From assembly GCF_003019675.1 (NCBI RefSeq), contig NZ_CP028105.1, positions 2,310,282 to 2,374,281 on the forward strand: a DNA stretch of 64,000 nucleotides, given 5' to 3'. This document shows positions 17,108 to 25,647 of the stretch, piece by piece. Positions within the stretch are counted from its first letter, which is position 1; every line of letters begins with the position of its first letter. Position numbers and translations under genes: made by a program. The notes beneath the pieces were generated by a model. The model searched no databases. It was not told the DNA's origin and saw nothing but the letters and a program-made list of their open reading frames with translations. This DNA is from Fusobacterium ulcerans. Lineage in GTDB: Bacteria > Fusobacteriota > Fusobacteriia > Fusobacteriales > Fusobacteriaceae.

Positions 17108-17377
17108 ATGAAATGTATTATTACTGTCTTAGGAACAGACAAAGTTGGTATCATAGCTAAAGTGTGTACTTACTTATCAGATGCCAATGTAAACATCCTT
17201 GACATTTCACAAACAATAGTTGACGGTTATTTTAATATGATGATGATAGTTGATATCACTACTCCGTCAAAGCCTATGGAAGTTATAGGGGAAGAGCTTA
17301 GACAAATAGGAAAAGTTCTAGGAGTTATAATATCAATGCAGCATGAAGATATCTTCAACTGTATGCACCGTATTTAA
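17108..17377 (+). CDS. ACT-domain protein (UPF0237)
   Basis: 89 residues consisting of one ACT-like regulatory domain (MKCIITVLGTDKVGIIAKV opens the first strand and helix). ACT domains bind small ligands, usually amino acids. It is 31 bp upstream of the PFL-family (UPF0210) gene, an arrangement found in many Firmicutes and Fusobacteria, suggesting that the small protein regulates or partners the larger one. Ribosome site CAGGAGG. The ligand is unknown. Confidence 0.9.
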   Translation: MKCIITVLGTDKVGIIAKVCTYLSDANVNILDISQTIVDGYFNMMMIVDITTPSKPMEVIGEELRQIGKVLGVIISMQHEDIFNCMHRI

Positions 17378-17408
17378 TCAACCAGATGAAATTTAGAGGA
17401 GGAATGTC

Positions 17409-18767
17409 ATGATTTCCAGAGTAGAGATACAGGAAACAAATAGAATGATAGCGGAAGCTAATCTTGATGTCCGTACTATCACTATGGGTATCAGTCTAAT
17501 AGACTGTGCTGATCCAGATGTAAATAAATTTAATGAAAATATATATAAGAAAATTACTTCATATGCAAAAGATCTGGTAAAAGTTGGAGACGAAATTGCT
17601 AAACAATTTGGAGTACCAGTAGTTAACAAAAGAATATCAGTTACACCTATTGCGATTGCAGCAGCAGGATGTAAAACTGATTCATATGTAAGTATTGCTA
17701 AAACTCTTGACAGAGCTGCACAAGAGTGTGGAGTAAACTTTATAGGAGGATTCTCTGCTCTTGTACAAAAAGGTTGTACACCTTCAGACAGAATTCTAAT
17801 AGATTCTATTCCTGAAGCTTTGGCTGTTACTGAGAGAGTGTGTTCATCTGTAAATATTGGAACTTCAAGAAATGGTTTAAATATGAATGCTGTTAAAAAA
17901 ATGGGAGAAGTTATACTGGAAACTGCTGAACTTACAAAAGACAGAGACAGTATAGGATGTGCTAAGCTTGTTGTTTTCTGTAATGCAGTGGAAGATAATC
18001 CGTTTATGGCAGGGGCATTCCACGGTGTGGGAGAAGCTGACTGCGTTATCAATGTAGGAGTAAGCGGACCTGGAGTTGTAAAAAGAGCATTGATGGAAGT
18101 AAGAGATGCTGACTTTGAAACACTTTGTGAAGTAGTAAAGAAAACTGCGTTTAAAATAACAAGAGTTGGACAGATTGTTGCTCAGGAAGCTTCAAGAAGA
18201 TTGAATGTTCCTTTTGGAATAATAGACCTTTCATTAGCTCCTACACCAGCTGTTGGAGACAGTATTGCAGAGATATTCCAAGAGATGGGACTTGAGCATG
18301 CAGGAGCTCCTGGAACTACAGCAGCACTTGCTATATTAAATGATAATGTAAAAAAAGGTGGAGTAATGGCTTCTTCATATGTTGGAGGACTAAGCGGAGC
18401 TTTCATTCCTGTAAGTGAAGACCATGCAATGATCGAAGCTGCAAAAGTTGGAGCTTTAACTCTTGAGAAATTAGAAGCTATGACTTGTGTATGTTCTGTT
18501 GGATTAGATATGGTAGCTATTCCTGGAAGTACTACAGCTGCAACTATTTCTGGTATCATAGCTGATGAGGCTGCTATTGGTATGATAAACAATAAAACTA
18601 CAGCTGCTAGACTTATTCCTGTAATAGGTAAAGAAGTTGGAGATATGGTAGAATTTGGAGGACTTTTAGGTTATGCACCTATAATGGCTGTAAATAAATT
18701 CAGCTGTGAGAACTTTATCAAAAGAGGAGGAAGAATTCCTGCTCCTATCCATAGCTTTAAAAACTAA
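17409..18767 (+). CDS. PFL-family (UPF0210, DUF711) protein
   Basis: 452 residues, full length for UPF0210. These proteins have a fold related to glycyl-radical enzymes but lack the glycyl-radical signature, and no reaction is established. Conserved blocks include [55 protein letters not shown] and [14 protein letters not shown]. Cytoplasmic. It follows the ACT gene with GAGGAGG before its ATG. Codon use resembles highly expressed genes of this window (fewer AT-rich synonymous runs), but that is an impression only. Confidence 0.92.
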   Translation: MISRVEIQETNRMIAEANLDVRTITMGISLIDCADPDVNKFNENIYKKITSYAKDLVKVGDEIAKQFGVPVVNKRISVTPIAIAAAGCKTDSYVSIAKTLDRAAQECGVNFIGGFSALVQKGCTPSDRILIDSIPEALAVTERVCSSVNIGTSRNGLNMNAVKKMGEVILETAELTKDRDSIGCAKLVVFCNAVEDNPFMAGAFHGVGEADCVINVGVSGPGVVKRALMEVRDADFETLCEVVKKTAFKITRVGQIVAQEASRRLNVPFGIIDLSLAPTPAVGDSIAEIFQEMGLEHAGAPGTTAALAILNDNVKKGGVMASSYVGGLSGAFIPVSEDHAMIEAAKVGALTLEKLEAMTCVCSVGLDMVAIPGSTTAATISGIIADEAAIGMINNKTTAARLIPVIGKEVGDMVEFGGLLGYAPIMAVNKFSCENFIKRGGRIPAPIHSFKN

Positions 18768-18783
18768 CTGAATTTTAATAAGA

Positions 18784-18813
18784 AAAGGGAGTGGGTGACC
18801 ATTCTCTTTTTTT
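18784..18813 (+). terminator. Terminator of the ACT-PFL operon
   Basis: An 8-bp stem GGGAGTGG / CCATTCTC with two G-U pairs and a GTGA-type loop, followed by seven T. Confidence 0.85.
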
Positions 18814-18912
18814 ATTCCAAATATCTAATTTCTTTATGAATAAATACTTTTATTTGGAAAAAAAGTAGTGTAAAATAGAAAGGATACGATAATTATTTCA
18901 AGGGGAGAGCAG

Positions 18913-20265
18913 ATGAAAAAATTTGAAAATGACCTTTCAAAAGGAAATGTTGTGAAGCAGTTGATAAAATTTTCTATACCATTTCTCATATCTAATTTGA
19001 TACAGACACTGTACAGTGTTGCTGATATGGTAATAGTAGGAAGATATGCAGCTACTACAAGTATGTCAGGAGTTGCTAACGGTTCACAGGTACAATTTAT
19101 GATAACTAATATGGTAATGGGATTTACTGTAGGAGGAACAGTTCTTGTAGCTCAATACTTAGGTATAGGAAATAGAAAAGCTATGAAAGAAACTATAAGT
19201 ACTCTATTTACAACTTTATTAGTTGTGGCAGTTATAATAACTACTTTGATGATATTTACTATGGATCCTTTATTAAGATTGATTCAGACTCCAGCAGAAG
19301 CTTTTTCTGAAACAAGAGCTTACTTCTTTGTAACTACATTAGGGACAATATTTATATTTGGATATAATGCTCTCAGTGCTGTTATGAGAGGAATGGGAGA
19401 TAGTAAAAATCCACTATATTTTGTTGCCATTGCCTGTGTAATAAATATTGGACTGGACTTATTGCTTGTAGCTAAATATGGAATGGGAGCAGGGGGAGCA
19501 GCAATAGCCACTGTTATTTCTCAGGCTGTGAGTATGATATTGTGTGTTATTTATTTGAAGAAAAATGGCTTTATATTTGATTTTAAACCAAGCTCTTTTA
19601 AATTCTATAAAGATAGATTTGATCTTTTACTAAAAATAGGAATACCTACATCAGCTCAAAATGCTATTGTAAGTGTGTCGTTTCTATTTCTAACAGCTTT
19701 AGCTAATACTTTTGGAGTATCTGCTTCTGCTGCTGTTGGAGCAGTAAGTAAGTTGAATAGTTTTGCAATTCTTCCCACTGTTGCTGTAAGTGCTTCGGTT
19801 TCAGCTATGAGTGCACAGAATATTGGAGCGAGACAGATAAGAAGAGCTGTACAGACTTTAAAAACAGGAATAGTTTTTTCTTTAGGAATTTCATTTGTAA
19901 TATTTTTAGTTATGAGAATTTTTCCAGAAGAGTGTTTGAGTATGTTTGGAGAAGATAAAGAAATGATAGAGCGTGGAGTAGAATATCTCAGTGCAATAAG
20001 TTATGACTATATTCTAGTACCATTTGTATTCTGTATGAATGGGTTATTTATAGGAGCAGGGCATACAAAGTTTTCTTTTATAAATAGTGCTTCAGCTTCA
20101 TTATTTATAAGGATACCAGCATGTTACTTCCTGGGAATATTTTTAGATAAAGGGCTGTATGGACTGGGGTTAGGTGCTCCACTGGCTTCTATGTTTGGAG
20201 TATTGATGGGAGCAATATTCTTCTTTTCTAAAAAATGGATGAGAGCCGTAATTGTAAAAGAGTAG
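18913..20265 (+). CDS. MATE-family multidrug/sodium antiporter
   Basis: 450 residues, twelve predicted membrane segments in two homologous halves. The opening KQLIKFSIPFLISNLIQTLYSVADMVIVGRY and the second-half repeat LLLKIGIPTSAQNAIVSVSFLFLTALANTFG are classic MATE signatures (DinF/NorM-like branch). MATE pumps expel cationic or organic drugs with Na+ or H+. Strong ribosome site (AAGGGGAG). Single gene between two terminators. Substrate unknown. Confidence 0.93.
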   Translation: MKKFENDLSKGNVVKQLIKFSIPFLISNLIQTLYSVADMVIVGRYAATTSMSGVANGSQVQFMITNMVMGFTVGGTVLVAQYLGIGNRKAMKETISTLFTTLLVVAVIITTLMIFTMDPLLRLIQTPAEAFSETRAYFFVTTLGTIFIFGYNALSAVMRGMGDSKNPLYFVAIACVINIGLDLLLVAKYGMGAGGAAIATVISQAVSMILCVIYLKKNGFIFDFKPSSFKFYKDRFDLLLKIGIPTSAQNAIVSVSFLFLTALANTFGVSASAAVGAVSKLNSFAILPTVAVSASVSAMSAQNIGARQIRRAVQTLKTGIVFSLGISFVIFLVMRIFPEECLSMFGEDKEMIERGVEYLSAISYDYILVPFVFCMNGLFIGAGHTKFSFINSASASLFIRIPACYFLGIFLDKGLYGLGLGAPLASMFGVLMGAIFFFSKKWMRAVIVKE

Positions 20266-20273
20266 AATAAAAA

Positions 20274-20301
20274 AGAGAGTGGATGACCACTCTCTTTTTT
20301 T
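20274..20301. terminator. Bidirectional terminator, MATE / rubrerythrin
   Basis: Nine-bp perfect stem AGAGAGTGG / CCACTCTCT, loop ATGA, with A-rich and T-rich flanks, between convergent stops at 20265 and 20305. Confidence 0.93.
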
Positions 20302-20304
20302 ATA

Positions 20305-20880
20305 TTAATAGTTAGTTTCTTTTATTTCAAAGAATGCTTTTGGATTTAAGCAAACTGGACATTTAGCAGGAGCTTCAGGTCCTTCATGAACATATCCGCA
20401 TAGGATACATTTCCATCTGTTAGTTCCATCTTTTTTAAATACATGATCTGTTTCTACATTTTCTAAAAGTTTTAAGTATCTTTTTTCATGTTCGATTTCA
20501 ACTTTAGAAATAAGTCTATATACTCCAGCTATAACTTTGAATCCTTCTTTTTCAGCAACTTCTGCAAAATGAGGATAAAGTTCTGAATGTTCTTCATGTT
20601 CTCCAGCAGCAGCCATTTTTAAATTTTCTAAAGTAGTTCCCACATATCCAGCAGGATAAGCAGCTTGTATTTCAAGTCCTTCTCCACCTTCTAGGAAGCT
20701 AAAGAATCTTCTAGCATGTTCTTTTTCATTTTCAGCAGTTTCAATAAAAATATTAGCAATTTGTTCATATCCTTCTTCTCTAGCTTTTTCAGCGAAATAA
20801 GTATATCTCATTCTAGCTTGAGACTCTCCAGCGAAAGATTTTAATAGATTTTTTTCAGTTTCTGTACCTTTAATAGACAT
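20305..20880 (-). CDS. rbr: Rubrerythrin
   Basis: 191 residues from the ATG at 20880 (GGAGGTG upstream). The N-terminal ferritin-like four-helix domain carries the di-iron ligands (ESQARMRYTYFAEKA, ENEKEHARRFF, EHEEHSELYPHFAEVAEKEG, KVEIEHEKRYLKLL). The C-terminal rubredoxin domain has two CxxC pairs (CILCG and CPVC). Rubrerythrin is a cytosolic peroxidase protecting anaerobes from hydrogen peroxide. Full length with all ligands. A promoter lies upstream at 20926-20954. The reductase partner is not in the window. Confidence 0.97.
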   Translation of the reverse strand: MSIKGTETEKNLLKSFAGESQARMRYTYFAEKAREEGYEQIANIFIETAENEKEHARRFFSFLEGGEGLEIQAAYPAGYVGTTLENLKMAAAGEHEEHSELYPHFAEVAEKEGFKVIAGVYRLISKVEIEHEKRYLKLLENVETDHVFKKDGTNRWKCILCGYVHEGPEAPAKCPVCLNPKAFFEIKETNY

Positions 20881-20925
20881 AATAAAAACACCTCCATAAT
20901 AAATTACAAACAAACTCTTTTAATT

Positions 20926-20954
20926 TCTATAATATATTTATTCAAATTAAACAA
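20926..20954 (-). promoter_or_regulatory. Possible rubrerythrin promoter
   Basis: On the minus strand TTGTTT, a 17-bp spacer and TATAGA. The leader to the ATG is about 40 nt. Confidence 0.5.
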
Positions 20955-21051
20955 GGTGAATCCTTTTTAAATAAAAAAAGAAAATTTAACTAAAAAGAGA
21001 AGCTTAGATAAAGAAAAAAATCAGAATAAAAAAGAAAGTTATAATAAAAAA

Positions 21052-21104
21052 AGAAAGCGATTCATAAGCAGGAATTATATTTCCGCCTATAGATCAGCTT
21101 TCTT
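21052..21104 (-). terminator. Terminator at the end of the gat operon
   Basis: On the minus strand an outer AAGAAAGC / GCTTTCTT stem encloses a second helix (ATAGGCGG pairing with CCTGCTTAT) and is followed by a T run. It lies about 45 bp beyond the gatB stop. The flanking 20955-21050 stretch is A-rich with short AATAAAAAAGAAAG repeats. Confidence 0.75.
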
Positions 21105-21150
21105 ATGATTATAATTTGTTTGTATTTAACTTGGTTGTGCTTAGCTATGC

Positions 21151-22596
21151 CTAACCTAGTTTTTTGGTCATTAATTCTGTAACCATATTAGGGTTGGCTT
21201 TTCCTTTAGAAAGCTTCATTACTTGACCGATAAGTCCTTTAAGAACTCTTGGTTTTCTTCCTTCATCAGAATTTTTGTAGTCCTCTACCATTTTAGGGTT
21301 AGCATTGATAACTTCATCTATCATAGCTTCAATAGCATCAGTGTCAGCTACCTGTACCATTCCTTTTTCTTTTACAATAACTTCAGGAGCTCTGTCATCA
21401 GTAAGTTTAATTTCAAAAAGTTCCTTAGCTATTTTTGTAGAGATAACATTTTTTTCTATAAGAGTAATTATTTCTCCTAAATGCTCAGCTGATATAGTAA
21501 ACATATCGATAGTTATATTTTTCTCTTTTAGATTTCTCATTACTTCAGTCATTATCCAGTTAGAACTTAACTTAGGATTGTTTGAAGTTTTTACAACTGA
21601 TTCAAAATAGTCAGCCAGTTCAATATCTTCACAAAGAATATTAGCATCATATTCAGGAATACCGTAATCAGAGATAAATCTTGCTAATTTATCAGCTTTA
21701 GATTCAGGCATTATTTTCTTTATATCTTCTATCTCTTCATCAGTGATTACAAGTTTTAAAAGATCTGGTTCAGGGAAGTATCTATAGTCCATAGCCTCTT
21801 CCTTGCTTCTCATTACTCTTGTAGTTTGAGCTTCTTCATCCCACAGTCTAGTCTCTTGATCTATTTTTCCACCATTTTCTATTGTTTCTATCTGTCTTCC
21901 AATTTCATAATCTATTGCTCTGGCAACAGCTTTAAATGAGTTAAGGTTTTTAACCTCTACTCTAGTTCCAAATACTTTAGAGCCTTTTTCCATAACTGAG
22001 ATATTAGCGTCGCATCTTAAAGAACCAAGTTCCATAGATACATCACTGATACCAGTATATTTAATAATACTTTTCAAAGTATTAAGATATTCGTATGCTT
22101 CTTCTGAAGTTCTCATATCAGGGTCAGAAATTATTTCTATCAATGGGATAGAAGCTCTATTGAAGTTGATAAGAGATTCATGCTCAGCATGGATAGATTT
22201 TGCAGCATCTTCTTCTATTTGAATTTTAGTGATACCAACTTTTACCATTCTTCCAGAATTAAGTTTAAATTCTAATGAACCTTTTTCAGCATATGATTTA
22301 TCAAATTGAGTTATTTGATAGTTTTTTGGAGTGTCAGGGTAGAAATAGTTCTTTCTATCAAAACCACTCTCATTATTTATCTTGCAGTTAAGTGCAAGTC
22401 CAGCTTTTACAGCATATTCCACAACTTTTTTATTAAGTTTAGGAAGAGCTCCAGGATGTCCTAAACAGATAGGACAAGTATGTGTATTAGAGTCAGCGTT
22501 GTCATAGTCAGCACTACAACCACACCAGACCTTTGTTCCAGTTTTTAATTGAAGGTGAACCTCCAACCCTATTACTGATTCCCATTCTTTCAACAT
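21151..22596 (-). CDS. gatB: Aspartyl/glutamyl-tRNA(Asn/Gln) amidotransferase subunit B
   Basis: 481 residues from the ATG at 22596 (AAGGAGAG upstream); the frame opens earlier but inside gatA. GatB binds misacylated Glu-tRNA(Gln) or Asp-tRNA(Asn) and phosphorylates the acyl group so that ammonia from GatA converts it to Gln or Asn. The opening EWESVIGLEVHLQLKT, the cysteine pairs CGCSAD and CPICLGHPG (zinc site), and the C-terminal YqeY-like tail domain (GLIGQVMKLSKGKANP) are all present. Last gene of the gatCAB set. Confidence 0.97.
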   Translation of the reverse strand: MLKEWESVIGLEVHLQLKTGTKVWCGCSADYDNADSNTHTCPICLGHPGALPKLNKKVVEYAVKAGLALNCKINNESGFDRKNYFYPDTPKNYQITQFDKSYAEKGSLEFKLNSGRMVKVGITKIQIEEDAAKSIHAEHESLINFNRASIPLIEIISDPDMRTSEEAYEYLNTLKSIIKYTGISDVSMELGSLRCDANISVMEKGSKVFGTRVEVKNLNSFKAVARAIDYEIGRQIETIENGGKIDQETRLWDEEAQTTRVMRSKEEAMDYRYFPEPDLLKLVITDEEIEDIKKIMPESKADKLARFISDYGIPEYDANILCEDIELADYFESVVKTSNNPKLSSNWIMTEVMRNLKEKNITIDMFTISAEHLGEIITLIEKNVISTKIAKELFEIKLTDDRAPEVIVKEKGMVQVADTDAIEAMIDEVINANPKMVEDYKNSDEGRKPRVLKGLIGQVMKLSKGKANPNMVTELMTKKLG

Positions 22597-22625
22597 ATCT
22601 ATCTCTCCTTCTAAACAGATTCTTC

Positions 22626-24083
22626 CTAGTCGATTACAGGAAGTTTCCATTCTCCTCTAATTTTTTCAAATGCATTTCCAGCTTGTATAAGTTCTCCTTC
22701 ACAGAAAGGTTTTCCAAGAAGCTGTATACCAACAGGCAGTCCTTCAGCAAGTCCAGCTGGAATAGAAATACCAGGGATACCTGCTAAGTTAGCAGAAATT
22801 GTGAATATATCTTCAAGATATAATTCAATAGGAGTTTTTACATCATCTAATTTAAAAGCTGTACTTGGAGATACAGGAGTAAAGATGATATCTACATTTT
22901 CAAAAGCTTTATCAAAATCATCTTTAATAAGCTTTCTTACTTTTTGAGCTTTTTTGAAGTAAGCGTCATAGAAACCAGCACTTAGTACATAAGTTCCAAT
23001 CATTATTCTTCTTTTTACTTCGTCTCCAAATCCCTCTGTTCTTGAATTAATATATAGATCATCTATATTTTTAATATCTTTGCTTCTGTATCCATATCTC
23101 ACTCCGTCAAATCTTGCAAGGTTTGAACTAGCTTCAGCTGGAGCCAATACGTAATAAGTAGGAACAGCATATTTAGTATGAGGAAGAGATATTTCAACTA
23201 TCTCAGCACCAAGTTCTCTAAATTTTTCAAGAGATTCATTCATTACTTTTTTTACATCTTCTTTTATTCCATCAATAAAATATTCCTTAGGAACTCCTAT
23301 CTTCATTCCTTTGATATCTTTTCCTAAAAACTCTGTATAATCAGGGACTTCTTTTTTAGATACAGTTGCATCATAGTCATCTTCACCAGCAATGACATTC
23401 ATGCAAAGAGCGATATCTGCTACATTTTTAGCTACAGGCCCTATTTGGTCTAATGATGAAGCAAAAGCCATAAGACCATATCTTGAAACTCTTCCATAAG
23501 TAGGCTTCAGTCCCACTACACCACAGAAAGAAGCTGGCTGTCTGATACTTCCACCAGTATCTGATCCTAGAGAGATAAAAGCTTCCTGAGCAGCTATTGA
23601 AGCAACAGCTCCTCCACTACTTCCTCCAGGAACTCTTTCAGTGTCCCAAGGGTTTTTAGTTTTTTTGTAGCAAGAAGTTTTTGTAGTACTTCCCATTGCA
23701 AATTCGTCCATGTTAGTTATACCAATAATTACAGCATCTGCTTCTTTTAATTTTTTTACAGCAGTAGCATCATATACCCCAGTATACCCTTCAAGTATCT
23801 TAGAACAAGAAGTAGTTACGTCTCCTTCAGATACCATATTGTCTTTTATAGTAACAGGAATTCCAGCTAGAGCTCCAAGCTTTTCACCGTTTTTTACTTT
23901 CTCATCAACTCTTCTAGCTTCTCCCAAAGCTTTTTCTTTTCTAAGATGAACAAAGCTTCCTATCTTTCCATCTATTTTCTCTATTCTTTCAAATATTTCT
24001 TTTACAACATCTTCAGATTTTATCTCACCTTTTGAGATTTTCTCTTTTATCTCAACAGCAGATAATTTATAAAAATTTTCCAT
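22626..24083 (-). CDS. gatA: Glutamyl-tRNA(Gln) amidotransferase subunit A
   Basis: 485 residues, normal length. GatA is the glutaminase that releases ammonia for tRNA-dependent amidation. The amidase Ser-cisSer-Lys catalytic triad is visible in GIPVTIKDN (Lys) and GGSSGGAVASIAAQ / GSDTGGSIRQPASFCG (the two serines). Start supported by AAGGAGG. It begins 24 bp after gatC and is followed by gatB. Confidence 0.97.
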   Translation of the reverse strand: MENFYKLSAVEIKEKISKGEIKSEDVVKEIFERIEKIDGKIGSFVHLRKEKALGEARRVDEKVKNGEKLGALAGIPVTIKDNMVSEGDVTTSCSKILEGYTGVYDATAVKKLKEADAVIIGITNMDEFAMGSTTKTSCYKKTKNPWDTERVPGGSSGGAVASIAAQEAFISLGSDTGGSIRQPASFCGVVGLKPTYGRVSRYGLMAFASSLDQIGPVAKNVADIALCMNVIAGEDDYDATVSKKEVPDYTEFLGKDIKGMKIGVPKEYFIDGIKEDVKKVMNESLEKFRELGAEIVEISLPHTKYAVPTYYVLAPAEASSNLARFDGVRYGYRSKDIKNIDDLYINSRTEGFGDEVKRRIMIGTYVLSAGFYDAYFKKAQKVRKLIKDDFDKAFENVDIIFTPVSPSTAFKLDDVKTPIELYLEDIFTISANLAGIPGISIPAGLAEGLPVGIQLLGKPFCEGELIQAGNAFEKIRGEWKLPVID

Positions 24084-24107
24084 TTAGGGAATCCTCCTTA
24101 TATTTTA

Positions 24108-24398
24108 TTATTCACCAACAACTTTTGGAACTATTACAGCTCCGTCTCCAGAATCAGGAGCATTAGAAAGAGCTTTTTCCACTGATAGTGATTCTCTCAC
24201 TTTATCTTCTCTTAAATTATTTACTGTGTTGTTGAGCTGTATAAGAGGTTTTACCTCATCAGTATTTATTTCATCCAGCATATCAATATATCCTAGAATA
24301 TCATTCAGCTCTACCTGGAATTTTTCTATTTCCTCAGGGGCGAATTTAAGTCTAGCAAGCTTAGCTACATTTAAAACTTCTTCTCTAGTTAAAGCCAT
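24108..24398 (-). CDS. gatC: Glutamyl-tRNA(Gln) amidotransferase subunit C
   Basis: 96 residues. GatC wraps around GatA and stabilises the complex. The N-terminal helix pair (LTREEVLNVAKLARLKFAPEEIEKF) and the DEVKPLIQLNN turn are characteristic. GAGGAGGAAAAG precedes the ATG. First of the three gat genes. Confidence 0.95.
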   Translation of the reverse strand: MALTREEVLNVAKLARLKFAPEEIEKFQVELNDILGYIDMLDEINTDEVKPLIQLNNTVNNLREDKVRESLSVEKALSNAPDSGDGAVIVPKVVGE

Positions 24399-24422
24399 CT
24401 TTTCCTCCTCAAAATTTAAATT

Positions 24423-25133
24423 TTATAATGAATATAAATAATTTACTTCTTCATTTGTAAGTTCTCTGTATTCTCCTAATTTTAGATTACCAAGAGAAAG
24501 ATCACCTATTTTTTCTCTTCTCAGAGTAATTACAGGATGATTTATTTTATCCAGCATTCTTCTTACCTGCCGATTTCTTCCTTCTCTTATAGCCACTAGA
24601 AGCTCGGTTTTTCCTCTTTCTCTTCTGAGTATTTTTACATTAGCAGGAAGAGTCATTCCATCATCCAGCTCAACACCTTTTCTAAGAAGCTCAGCATTCT
24701 CTTCTTTTATTTCTCCAAAAACTTTAGCATAATATTCTTTGAATATCTCTGCTTTAGGATGGATTATTCTATTGAAAAGCTCACCATCATTAGTGAGAAT
24801 AATAAGACCTGAAGTATTATAGTCTAATCTTCCAATAGGAAATATTCTTTCCTTGCATTTAATAAGATCAACTACAGTTTTTCTCCCTCTATCATCTTTA
24901 GATGAACTCAATACTTCAAGAGGTTTATTAAGAATATAATAAACTTTTTTCTCTGTATTCTTTTCTATTTTTTTTCCTTTGATGTATATTTCATCTTCAT
25001 CACTTACTTTGATTCCAGGAGCAGCCTTTTCTCCGTTTACTTTTATAGCTCCCTCTTCTATCATCTTATCTACTTCTCTTCTTGAAGCAATTCCAAGAGA
25101 AGCAAGATACTTATTGATTCTCATTTCCTCCAT
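24423..25133 (-). CDS. rRNA pseudouridine synthase, RluB/RsuA family
   Basis: 236 residues. An S4 RNA-binding domain at 4-60 (RINKYLASLGIASRREVDKMI) is followed by the catalytic domain with the signature GRLDYNTSGL, whose Asp104 is the nucleophile. The enzyme converts one uridine in rRNA to pseudouridine, most likely in the large-subunit rRNA (RluB type). The start at 25133 overlaps the scpB end by 23 bp and has an AAGGGAG site; an ATG three codons later is less well spaced. Confidence 0.92.
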   Translation of the reverse strand: MEEMRINKYLASLGIASRREVDKMIEEGAIKVNGEKAAPGIKVSDEDEIYIKGKKIEKNTEKKVYYILNKPLEVLSSSKDDRGRKTVVDLIKCKERIFPIGRLDYNTSGLIILTNDGELFNRIIHPKAEIFKEYYAKVFGEIKEENAELLRKGVELDDGMTLPANVKILRRERGKTELLVAIREGRNRQVRRMLDKINHPVITLRREKIGDLSLGNLKLGEYRELTNEEVNYLYSL

Positions 25134-25647
25134 CTTCTGGTCTCCCTTTTACTTCTAAGTAGTTAGGAAGTTCAGCTATTGAATTTATTCCAATATACCC
25201 TAAAAACTTATCTGTTATTTCGTATAAATTAGCTCTTCCTATACCCTCTTTTTTTCCACAAACTCTGACAAATTTTTTCTCTTCAAGGTTCTGGATTATT
25301 CTGTCTACAGAAACTCCCCTTATAGATTCTACCTCACTTTTAGTAATAGGTTGTCTGTATGCTATTATAGAAAGAGTCTCAAGAGCAGCTCCTGAAAGTT
25401 TCTTAGGTTTTGCTTCATGTTCAAAATATTGATTTATAGATTCACCATATAAGGGGTTAGTTACTAAATAGACAAACTCACCACTGAATTCTATATTGAT
25501 TCCACTATTTTTTCTTTCTATTTTTAAATCTTCTAATATTTTCATCAATTCATCAATAGGAAGAGAGAAAAATTTACAAAGATCTTTTATTTTTACCTCG
25601 TCTCCCCCTAAAAGAAGAATAGCTTCTATTTTATTTTGTATGCTCAT
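25111..25647 (-). CDS. scpB: Segregation and condensation protein B
   Basis: 178 residues. ScpB is a winged-helix dimer that joins ScpA and SMC in chromosome condensation. Two winged-helix domains are seen, with the diagnostic LSGAALETLSIIAYRQPITKSEVESIRG block at about 85-110. ScpA is not in the window. The gene overlaps its neighbours at both ends (17 bp with the exported-protein gene upstream). Confidence 0.93.
   Translation of the reverse strand: MSIQNKIEAILLLGGDEVKIKDLCKFFSLPIDELMKILEDLKIERKNSGINIEFSGEFVYLVTNPLYGESINQYFEHEAKPKKLSGAALETLSIIAYRQPITKSEVESIRGVSVDRIIQNLEEKKFVRVCGKKEGIGRANLYEITDKFLGYIGINSIAELPNYLEVKGRPEDGGNENQ

Noticed and set aside
17393-18052. 219-codon minus-strand frame opposite the PFL-family gene
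   Set aside because: It lies fully antisense to a well-conserved gene and has no ribosome site or family features.
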